From assembly GCF_963678635.1 (NCBI RefSeq), contig NC_087071.1, positions 15,873,613 through 15,937,612 of the forward strand: a stretch of 64,000 nt of DNA, given 5' to 3'. Shown piece after piece: positions 38,701 through 50,700 of this stretch; position 1 is the stretch's first letter, and each line of letters begins with the position of its first letter. Both the position numbers and the translations under genes were made by a program. The notes beneath the pieces were generated by a model. It saw only the letters and a list, made by a program, of their open reading frames with translations. It made no database searches and was not told the origin of the DNA. Source of the DNA: Symsagittifera roscoffensis (lineage: Eukaryota > Xenacoelomorpha > Acoela > Convolutidae).

Positions 38701-41700
38701 ACGTCCGAAAGGCTTTGTGGTCACTTGTAATCTTTTTTTGGTCAAGTTATGGGGGTTTAACGATTGCCATTTTGACCAACTTGGAACAATTAACGCGCGA
38801 TATATTTCGCGCTATCAACGCGAAAGCGGGGATTTAATCCGTTTAAGAAATCGTTCCAAATTGGCTAAAAGAAGCTTATTTGCCAACCTGGTTTGTTAAT
38901 GGAAGTGTAATTTATATCTTTGTACTTAATGGCGTGTGGGGGAATGATTTTCAAAAAAATCTCAATTAAAAAAATCCATTCCACTTTTTTACATTTGAAT
39001 TGTTCCATGTTATTTTTGCTCAATAGACCTTAATAGGCAGTTGGAACAATGGACTTTGGACTTATACGAGCAGTCTTGTTTTGTTGTTGGACTGAAAACA
39101 TGATTTGAAGCAGAATTTCATTTACTATCGTATAGAAAAAGTTTTATCATACAATTTTCATAGAAGGAAAAGTGGTTATTACTTACTTTGCATATATCAA
39201 ACTAAACTGCTCGTATCAGGGCGAAGCTCTGAATGTTCCGCTGCCTTTTATGGCCTATGAAGCAGTAATAACATTTAAAAAAATGTAATATAAAATAAAT
39301 TGAAAAAACTTGAGATTTTTTGTGACAATCATCGCCGCCTCACGCCTTATAAAGTACGAAAGGATAGATTTCGCTCCTTTTAGCAAATCAATTATGGCAA
39401 ATAAGCTTCTTTCAACCTATTTGGAACAATTTCTAGGACGGGATGAATCTCCGCTTACGCGTTGAAAGCTCAAAATATACCGAGCTTTTATTGTCCCAAA
39501 TTGGCCAAAATGGCAATCAAAAAACCCCATAACTTCACAAAAAATGATCGCGGGTAAAATATCTTTTCAATTTTAGGCTCAAGACAACAATAACTTTTGG
39601 ACACAGTTACTATACTCCAAGTTAATGAGATAAGTTTTCCAATTTAGCGCAAGACAACAATACCTTTTGAACGATAAAAAATTTCTGTCAAAATTGGCTA
39701 GTTAAAAAGTCGACATTTTTCTGAAGAAAAAAAACCCACTTTGGGCTCCTAGTTTGGCGCTTTTGGATCCATTTTTTTTATAATTCGGGGACCAGTAGTA
39801 ATGAAATAGGACTCCTTTAGTCACTTCATGGCGAAATGTTGTCAAAATTTTTTTAAGTACGAATAGTTTATGTTATTCATCAGTATATACTTGTGTTTAT
39901 GAAAAAAAACTGCTGGAATCTTTGAGTATTTGATTTACTATATCATCCTTCTCTTCGTCGTTTACGAACAAAATTTTTTCAAATTCAAACCCTTCGCGAC
40001 CCAAAATGTCCCAATTTAGTACTACTTTGCGACTTCGTGTTTCGGTCGAAAAGCCATTAAATTGTCTAGAGGAGTCAATATGCACTATTTTAGAGGTTTT
40101 CAGTAATTGAAAAACCTTCTGATGAACACTGTAATGCCTTTAAAAATAACCAAATAATGTAATTTTCACACGAGACATTTAAACCTTGGGATTAAAAAAG
40201 AATGTTCCTACATGTAGATTTATATTTTTGCATTCTCTTTCAGCATTTTTTTTCAAATTATAAGCTCGAATTGAAATCAATATTGATTTTTGAGCTAAAA
40301 TTTACTTTTTTTCTAATCAATTGGTCAACCGAATGAAACTTACTTGGGGAGTTTTCAGTACACGTAAAATCTCTCTCAAATCCACTGTCACTATCATTTG
40401 AAAAGCAAGAAATTTTTTTCGCAAAATCAAAGTCAGTGGTGGTCATCCGAGAGCATTGCCCATTTGAGCTTCGGTTATTGTATTTGCATTCTCCTGTCTG
40501 CCGAATTGGTAAACTCCCACAACCGTCGTTCAAAAAGAGCTTACAGTCAGGCTTCCAATTAGTCAGTTCTGGTCTGTAAATTACTTCATTACTATAGTCC
40601 TCTCCTTCGTCAACTAGAGAAAAAATACATTTTCAATTAGAAAATTCTTACTTTGGCACAAACACCTTCTAGCGTATTACCTATTTGTTCTGAGTCAAAC
40701 GACCATTCATTTCCAATCGTTTCCATTTAAGCAGTGGTACATTAAAAATATATCAGAAAATAATTAGTTATAACTCAGAGACTTAGAAACTGTCAGAATT
40801 ATAAAATTCACAAAAAAAGAATGCCTGTAAGTTTTTCTTAGTTTCACGTGAAACTTCATCAATAATTGATGTGGTTTTTTTAAATCCTCAATTGGAATAC
40901 TTTTTATGAGAGTTGTAGTCTAAAATATGATTTTTTACTTTACTTTATTTGTTCAAAATTTGATTTTCTTTGATAATTTTTTTGATGTTGTTTCGTTTTA
41001 ATGTTCTTAGTTGACTTTAATTTCTATTGATGAGTACACATTTTGGCCGAAATCTTAATCTATTGATGGTTTTTAGGATTTTATTGTTTCTTTTTGCACC
41101 AAAGTTCCAGTTTTTTCTGCTCTGTTTTTTCAAGCACCAATCGTTAAAACCATTTTTAATAGTTAACTATCTGCGTAAATGACGATTATAATCGACGGTA
41201 AAAATTTTTACCCATGTTTTTTTTTGTTAAATAATATTCAGGATACTTTTCTACCAAGAGAAAAAATTAGATTTAGAGATGAAACCCAATTCAACACAAA
41301 ATTAGCAAACTTGAGAAATGACGTTTTTCAATACTCAAAAGAACCTTATCCAGCCTAAAACAAAAAATGAATAGCATTAAATTCATTTCAACAAAGGCAC
41401 AAATCTCCAAAATTATTGCAGAAAGACCATGTTTGTTTTTACACTCTGAGGCTCTTAGGAAAAAAACAACTGGACAAAAAAAGGTTTTATATGTTAAAGG
41501 TTTTACAAACAAAACATTCAACAACTTGCAGAGCCTGTAACAACTTTGCAATGCAATTACTCGACATTTGAAACACTTATAAGTTCTAGAAGAAGCCTTT
41601 TTATGCATGAAAATCAAAGTCTTAAACTGTGACCCCGTATAGTACAGTACAACACCTAAATCTTACCATCAAATGATTTCTTTAAATAGTCCATCAAATT

Positions 41701-44700
41701 GCAATTGATGTTTTCCAATTTGTAGCATGCTGCAGCATTTGTTTTTTTAATCCAGTTTTCATTGCATAATGAGAAATGGTAATTCAAAAGCTTATTTGAG
41801 TCAAAAGTTTAAATTGCTCAAAATTGAGATATTATGAAACTATTTTTGAGATTAGGTTCTGGGAGAAAAATTAAATTTTTGCACTGATGCGACGTGCTCT
41901 GTAATCTTTGAAGAGAATGAGAAGATGGCATTTAATAACCTGAGTTTTCACGCAGCAAGCAACATCATTAGTACAAACAACAAGACATCGAAAGGACAAA
42001 ATAACTATTTGAACGGATAGGATCTTGTTACATACCCCCCTATTGCCAAAAATTGGAGACTTAAAACGAAATGTGTTTCTTTTTTCATATGAGCGTTAAA
42101 TTTTTTCTATAGGGTTTTGGCAACTCTTTAAAATAGGTACATACGTATATTAGCAATTACTATTCTTAATTACTATGCTCGAGAAACTGTACAAAAAACT
42201 GCAAAAAGCAAAAAAATGGTTCAGTATAAACGTGTTTCACTATGCATTTAGCTAGACAATAAGAGTTGCTGATAAGTTACATTTCTCCTATGAAAACAAT
42301 GCAAGTCAGCTTGAACTTAATTATTTAAAAACGGAGTTTGACCTTTCATTAGTGGTCACGTTCTGAAATTTATTGAACAAAAAAATTTTCGGAATTTTAT
42401 ATGTTGAAAATTTTAAATGTTGGAGTGGGAGAACAGTGGGGGTTAATTAATATGAACTGAAAAGGTTTACTTGGTGGGTCCAGGTGGCATAATTTGCTTC
42501 CTGAGAAGGACGTATCTTCATCGGTGTCCTTGTAACAGAATATTCGTTTGGCAAAATTAACATCCTGTGTAATTTCCGTTGTACATTTTCCGTCTGAGCG
42601 CCTTTTCTTGTAAACGCAAAATCTGAAATTGTGTCTCGTATAATTAAAAAGAAAATATACCAGCCCATACTGCATACATTCTGTAGTCTGTAGTTTTTTT
42701 TGTATTTTTTTGAGTTTCGATGTGGTATCAATCAGGCGCTGATCTAGGAATTTCTCGAGATCCGCGCCTGGCGGATTTTCAAAAAAAATTTTGAAACTTT
42801 TGTCGACTTTTTTTTGGGTCGACCAAAATGATTTTCTGAGCTCTCCCTAACCACTATAAAGACTCTAAGTTGATCAAAATTTCTGCGCCGCTATAAAGAC
42901 ACTGCGTTCCTCTTGTTCAGTCCAATTACAGCACGCCGCTTGAGCCGACAACCTCGAGTGAAATGACAGAAATGACTCGTTAGTCTCCATGTACCAGGAA
43001 TTGTATAGTTTGATACGTTCCATTGTGACATTTACTTCCATCTTGAAGGCGTAAACACAGTTTTGAAAAAATTCTTTAAATGATAGCAGGCTTAGATAAA
43101 CAGAAAGTGCGGGAAAGTGCGTGAAAGCTTGTACAAGTTTCTTTCTACCTTCGTTCCCCAGGGCAAAAAATAGTCTTGATCTTGCTCTTGCCTCTGTCCC
43201 TTGAAAAAACCAGTTCATTCCGATATGCGAACCCTTCTTTCGTCTCTCAACGTTTGCTTCGTCGACACGTCTTCTCGCAGCAGCATCTCTACGAAGGCGA
43301 TCATCTGCTTCTGGTTGTGTTTCTGGGTCTGGCCTAGATTCTGGCCTTGGAGGTGGATCATCATGCACCGCACCGGGTTCGACAAGGATATCAGACACAT
43401 TGAAATTGTCCTTTGTTCTAACGCTAGGCTGAACTGTCCGAACCTGTTCTGGCTGTACGGTTTTGAGCAATTTATTTGGTCAACTAGTAGTGACATCAGC
43501 CCCATCTGTGATTTCAATCTTCTTGTTCACTTCTGTGCCATTGCTCAATTATTCGGAGTACGATCATCCTGAGTACGTTTGTCCCTTTTGTGAATTAAGT
43601 GCTCTTACAATGATCATGATCTCGTTCACATTGCTCTCGGTTCTCGCTCCTCGAGCTGTTTGGATTCCGGTTACGTGGCTTGAATACACCGTTCTATCGG
43701 TTTTCTTCTGGTCAATTATTATGTCGAACGAATTTCTCACTGTGAATTGAGCTTCTCCATCATTCAATTTGCCGCATTTTGTTACTTTCCATTTGTTTTT
43801 GCTTCTGCCTTTTTCTAATATTTTTGTTCTTCTTGTAATGGGAACTACCTCCCTGCGGCCATGAAATTTCTCTCTAAGTATAGGTTTAACTCAAGAGTAA
43901 AAAGCAAGATGACTGTTTAAAACTTTCTGTTTTCTTGCAATGATCGTCGTCGTTCTTTTAGATGTCAAGATCATAATTCTCACACACGCTTTTTCAATTG
44001 GTGCAGTCTGGCTTGGAGTGAAGTCATTATACAGAAGTATTACGAATCAATCCTCGCTAATTTTTTTTTAGCATTTACTAGTTAAAGTTTGGAAAAACCT
44101 AATAGTTCAACTGCAAATCTAAGCTTGATTCAAAATGAACCAGCTATTTTATAAAGCAGCTACCATATAAACCAGCCGAAAGAAGTAACTTATACATACT
44201 ATTCATCTAAAATGTATGTCGCCGTTTCATTCAAATTACGTAATCTTCGGCTTATTTATACAGACCATTTTCGGCTGGTTTGTACTGCAACTGGTTATCT
44301 TTACACTCGTATGCTCGACGGTCAAATCAACGAAAAATAATGGCACGTATACTCTATAAAACGTCACCTATTCTGTTTGATGAGACGATCACCACAAAAA
44401 TCATCCTTAAATGAGTCACAAGAAACAATCTTCCAATCTTTCCAATCTGTCACATAAGGCAAGAAATCTTTCTCATCAGCTTCCCCTAAACATATACTCA
44501 GTCTCTAAACTGACAATTCTATAAATTGCAAAAATTAGAACAGAGAGAATGAAAAAAAAGAGCGATCTGTCGATTTTGAGCAACTTTTGCAAATGTGGTT
44601 TTTTGGTTACCTTGAGACATACTTTCTCTTACAAATTGACTTTTGCATTAACAAATTTTCTGATTGCTTCTTAAAAATGAATTACGTCTTTTCCATTTAC

Positions 44701-47700
44701 ACGCAACTCAGAATATATTGGTTCATAATTTTTTCTCCGTTAGACTTGCGGTTGAATCCGGTGCAAAAAACGCTCCAAATTGTTTTAAACCACAATTTGG
44801 CTGTTTTTGATACTTTACTAAAGATTTTGTGTCCATCTATTTATACTTTACGTAACACTTACTTAAGTTCGAGACCAGTAGAGATGTTTAGAGCCTCAAA
44901 GTTGTATGGGTTTTTGTGTTATCTTTCGTTTCTAATCGTGGTTACAACGAATAAAAAAACAAGAAAAATGTCAGTTTTTTTTCGAATGACATTTCGTTTT
45001 TCTTACTCAAGTCGCACATATGATGTCTTTCAAATACGTCTTGCTCAATTTCCCCAATTGGGCATCCATAAAGTTCAGTAGAATTAACATCTTTGGTTTT
45101 AAACTCGCCACATTTGCCAGTAACTGGGTCTCTGGCGTAGTAATTACAAAATCTGCTTTGCTTGACTCGTAATCTTCCACAAATTTCTGATTGAAACTGC
45201 TCGCATTTTGGTTCCCAAGCACTCAACCAGCTGCTTTTAACTAAAAGTAAATGCACGCGGAAAAATTAAATCACAATTGAAAACTTCAATCTAGCTATTA
45301 AATATTTTGTTAAAAATTTTGTTAATGTGAAATTACATTATAAAACCATTTTGTCCATGTAGCTCTGTTTTATACTTGTTTGACCCGTGTTTTTGATCTC
45401 CTTTATGCAATATTTATAGATCAGTTGAAAATTTCCAATATGTTACTTGAAATGATTTTTTTTTTCTAAGTAAGAGCCAATAATTCTTGTCAACAAACTC
45501 TTATTGAATTTTTCCCCCTCGTTTGATATATCTCAATGTCGCAAGATTTTAGGGTACAAAACATAGTGTGTTCAATTGTCCTTGGCCAGTGTAAGGATGA
45601 TTATGTGGATGGGGACTTTGATTTTAAGAGTTATGTATTAGTTTTTGAATGTATGATTTGCTTTAAGTTTTATGCATACAGATCAAGTTTCTACCACTTC
45701 ATAAAAGTTTTCACACGGTGTGCCATCGTACTGTGCTGCATCTGAATCGTACCAGTAGACCGAGAGCCTTCGTTTGAGGTTTACGCAACAATATGAATTA
45801 TCGCCAATCAAAATTCAAAAAGCTTGTTCAGGTATGACTTGTTGATATCTGGTTCTGTATTTACAGGCGTTCCTCAGGCCTCAATTTTTTTCGGCTTCTT
45901 TGTTCAAGACGCAAATCCCCAAAAAGCAACTTTAGGCAGACGAATTTTCTATTGCGTAACACCAAAACTCTAAAAGTTCTAATGCGAAAAAGTTCTAAGA
46001 CTTAGCAAAGCTGGAAAAAAAATAAATCGCCCCAAGACTTCTTATGAGAAACATCTTTCTTCTTGAGTTTCCATTGATAGTGCTCAAACATTTTGAACAG
46101 TTGATAAAACTTGTTTCTGAATGCAGTGAACTACAAAAACCGGAAAATGCGCCAATAAAACACAGTTTAACCTCTTATTGAAATGTATCTCAATTGTTTC
46201 GTGGAAACGATTTCCTACAACTTTTCAAAGAAATTTCTCCTTTCGAAAATTTCTCTAAGAACATAATTGAATCAACCTATGAAGCGCTCGTGCAATTTCA
46301 GCAAGGACTTTTTGACCTAATGTAAACCCTACTTAAATCATATGTCAACAGCCTCCAGCTTTCATTTTTTGTCGAGGATTCCCCTGCAATTATAGTTTGC
46401 GATAAGCAGCTCTGCTTAGGTGGTTTTTAACTTACAGTAACACTGACACTGATTTTTCCTAATTACTCGCTAAAAAGTTCTCGTAAAAGTTTTTCCTAAG
46501 TTCTCGCTGAAAAAAGACATCGAAAGCAGTTCTTGAAAAAAACTTCCGAGGCTAAAAACTGACTTTCTTACAAGCTCTTTAGAAGTTTTAATAATTTAGA
46601 TAGTTCTTAGAAGTTTTAATAAATTTAAGAGATTTTTATCATTTTGTCATCAAGAGATAATTGATACGGATGTACTGTTTTTCTAAACAAGAAAGTGTGA
46701 CGCAATTTAACGCGACTTTTCACAAGAGCCTACATTTTTTATAGTTATTGTTATATTACCCTGTTCGTCTATGCTGCAAACTTTTTCTCTCTCTAGTGTT
46801 TCATCATCTTTTTCTAATTGACAGGATAGGCTCTTAGCAAGATCAATGTTGGAAGTGGTTTTGGTTTGACATGTTCCAAACTCATCTCTTTCATAATACG
46901 TGCAGTATCGTCTTTGGAAAATGGGTAAATTTACACAATTGTCACCCTCAAAATTGACGCAATTCGGCGTCCATGGACCAACCGTGTGAGGCTCAGCTAA
47001 AACAGTACGCTTCTCTTACTTTTTTGTTTCGCAATTTCTGAAACTTGAATTTACTAAACTGGTCAAAAGTTAAACAAAGTGAGCAGAACAAAAGCTGCTT
47101 AGAAGTTCACCAGATTGATTAGGGAGCAACTTTTGTTTTGCAAATTTCTGAACCGAAATTTTTACCCAAAAAAAGGCGAAGAGACAAAAAGCCTATATCA
47201 AAAGTAGCCGCTTACAAAGCCGCGACAAAATTCTATTTGCTTAAAGTCTCTAAAACCTGTTTAAGATCCCGGGTTGAGCTCACACTGAAAAAATGCGATG
47301 AGAAAAAATGAAAAAAAAGCGATCACCATCGATTAATTTTTATCGATAAATAAACGCTAGTTTTGCTAATTTTTAGGATTAAAAAACTATCAAATTGAGC
47401 AAAAGTAGTGCCCTACCGGGCTTCGATTCCCCAACTAACAGTTTGTGAACATATTTGCGACCTCTGTCCCATCAAGTCTTAGATACAATCTAGTTTTAGC
47501 TATGATTTTCTACGGAAACATTACTGAAATAGCTCTGATATATCACCGTTTTAGCTTTGCCAACAACTCTGAAATACAGAAGACTCAGCGCTGGAAAATA
47601 GCGATCATTGAGATACAACATAAAAAACGATAATTAACGGTGGTAATTCAACCGGTGTAAAATCGTTTTGCTTGATAGCCGAAAAAGGCCGCTTTACTGT

Positions 47701-50700
47701 ATAAAGCCCAAACTCTTTGCTTTCAATCAAATTTTAAACGTTTCGCGCAAACTTTAATCATCTGGAGATTTGTTGAAACGTGTAAGAGACTTTTTGATAG
47801 AATTTTCTCTTAGATATAAATGGTATTTTTAACAAAGTTCTTGATTAACAAAAAAGTCAAATAAACATGATTTCAGTGTAAAAACTTAGGCAAAACAAAT
47901 TGAACAATAATAATTCTGACGGTACACCAGGCAAGTTTTGTTCTGTTTACTTGTTTTCTAACCTTAACGCAATATGAGAACAACGCGTTTGAAAATTAAA
48001 ATTTTGCTTGTTTTGTCCGGTTATGTTGCTCAGCACTGTTTTTTGAGAGCGTTATAAAATTTCTGTGGAAATCGAAGAAAAAGGGTGTTCACGATTAAAA
48101 AAAACAATGTGCAGCGTTACAAAATCGTTTCTTATTTTTAACTCAAAATTTTGAAAACTTTGTTTTTCGATTTGTTTTTAAGCTTTCTTTTTCGAAAAAA
48201 AACGGGTAAAAACAATGAAAGTAATCAATCAAATATGAAATTACCCAAGTTTTTCCGACTTGCATGTTGAAAAACCTCATCAATAAAAGAATCAGATAAA
48301 AGAGATATTGGCCTATTGCTATCTGGATCTGTTTTGGTCCTTTTATGTGAATTGGTATCACATTGGCTAACATAAGACAATTCGAAAAATGTTCCGTTCT
48401 AGTTATTTTTTCATTAGTTTTGTGAGATTATTTATTATTGCCTTTTCAATCTTATAAAAATCACAACTGTATTTAGTGTGAAGGTTACGGAAAATTAAGC
48501 AGATTTTTTTCACTTGTTTTCTGAAGAAACAATTTTTGAAGAAATCGTTTCTGTTGAGGTTTTTGAGATGATTACACCAACCCCACACTGCCGTTCGTTA
48601 TCTGAAAAATTTAGGCTAACAATATTTGATTTAAAATATATATATATAGCACTTTTAAAAAAAAATATTTTGGACTTAGGATGTCAATTACGCCTAAATC
48701 ATTACCTTTCTACGCATTTTAATAGGTTTCTCATCACATAGCTTGCAAACAACAACTTCAACATGGTCGGAACATTCTGTGCTACACAAGCAGCCACCGA
48801 CAATTCTTTTTTTTTTGAATGTACCTACCATTTGCATCTGGATCGCAGAGCGTGGTTTGATGAAAAATGGCTTTGCCATCATCAAAAGGACAGTTCAGGT
48901 GCCACGACATTTTGACATTTGTCGTATTTTTCTGGACGCATTGGTCAGTGGCTTCATTTTTTTCGTAGAAGGTGCAATATCTTGACTGGTTAATGGGAAT
49001 TTTTCCACATTTGTCTCCAATGAAAGCAGAGCACTTGGGGTACCAAGACGTCACTCGTGGCTCATACCGTGACTCGCTTCCATCAGCAGAGGTACCCGCT
49101 CAAACAGAATCAGAGTCGGTAAAAAAGCCAGATCTAGAAGCAGGGGACTGGGAAAAATTGAAAGTTTTGTTGATCTTGGTAGGTAGATTTATTTTTTTTA
49201 ATCCATCACAAAAGCTGTATGAAAAAAACTATGACGTTAACCAAAATTTTTCTTAAAACTCGTAAAAATTTGATGCAGGTAAAATGATATTTAAATTTTT
49301 TGTTTTGGAATTATCTTAAGAATTAAAGTGGTGGGTTTCCACTTCAAACTTATTAAGTATTGTCGCTAACAGCGCTTTATAGAATTTTAGGGGTGGTCGA
49401 CTAGAATTGGATGCCGAACGATAATACCTAAGGGACCCTTTTAACTTTCAAGAAATCAAATTGTTGAGATATAGTTGTCCGTTACTGAACATGGGATGCA
49501 AATGTTACAAGTTTTTTGCAAAAGAAGGCAAACCTTGTAAAAGTCTGATAGGAGTCTTGCAAGATTTACCTTCTCAACCGGAATGAAAATCTTGCAAAGT
49601 TTTCGAGAAACTTACAACCTTCTCTGAAGTTTCTCGGATAAAAATAGATTATGGGGAGAAAGTCTTGCCGAAAATATTACCCTTATAATTGATATGTCTA
49701 ACGAAAAACTCAACATTGTCTAATATAACTGCAAAATTGAACAATTTCAGAACCCTGCAATGCATCATAACTCCACCAAAATCTATTTTAACTCCATATA
49801 ATCTCAAAAAAAAAATCAGTTTTTTTGCGATGAAATCTCAATTTTTGTTAAATTTTTGCCCTCTAATTGCAGAAAAAGTAAAACTTGTCTCCTCTAAATC
49901 CTCAAAAAATTGATTTAAAGTGATGACTCACTGAAACAATGAGAGCATTCTATGCAAATTTTTCGAATCTTTAAGAAGTTTTGAAAAAGTTGTTAAGCAT
50001 TTGAAAATTCTGTTGTTAAAATCTTCGAAAATCCTTTTGTTAAAATCTTTGAAAACCCAAAAATTATAAATTTCCAACATTTTGAAGCTTGACCAAAAAT
50101 TAACTGAAAAAGATCATTAAAAATTTTTTACAACTTTCATATTTACCGTCTTCAGCTTTTTTCAGTTTTTAGATTTAATTTAACAATTTTTAAAATTTTT
50201 CGAAACTGATCTGTATACCTTCAGGAACATTGGCATTGCATGCATTTGTGCTATGTTTTTAAGTTTGTGTCTTTATAGGGGAAACATTTTCCAGACAAAA
50301 CCAGTGTGAGTTGTCGTTGAATTTTTAGCTTGTTTATTTCGCGCAAACTTACGACTTGCAAGTTTCTACATTTTTTGCCAATCAAATTTTATATTAAGAT
50401 TGATAAGCGGTATAAAATCCAGATTCATAACACAAATGAAATTTTTTCAAATTTTAATTTTAATCTAACTATGATTACAATATTTCGAAATTAATCTGTA
50501 TACCTTTAGGAACATTGGCTTTGCATGCATTCGTGCTATGTTTTTATGTTTCCGTCTTTTAAGGCGAATTATGATCCAGGAAAGTCTAATGTGAGATGTT
50601 GATGCGTATCTGCTGGATACGTTCGCAACCGGAATACGTTATACGTGAAAAGTCCAAATTCTCTTGCAAAAAAAAATCTTTTTTGTGTATGGCATTGAGC

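Larger units (their letters stand above)
38131..40343 (-). other. Intron with foldback repeat and possible terminal exon
   Basis: Contains two family B copies in opposite orientation (38588..39085 and 39200..39565) and the candidate terminal exon 39897..40084. 38150..38580 shows nothing recognised. Confidence 0.5.
42623..44367 (-). other. Intron inside module 7 with gag relic
   Basis: Splits the Q.R.C motif of module 7. It holds a truncated family A MITE (42733..42890), a gag relic (42874..43470) and a short inverted repeat (44166..44287). Confidence 0.5.

Noticed and set aside
43201-43750. Plus-strand frames of about 100-120 codons
   Set aside because: They are antisense to the gag relic, whose own frame has the recognisable motifs.
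44587-45081. Plus-strand 164-codon frame
   Set aside because: It overlaps the module 6 exon antisense; the exon has clear splice sites and family motifs.
47405-47435. tRNA B-box-like gggcttcgattcccc
   Set aside because: No A box or acceptor stem at the right distance; no cloverleaf can be drawn.
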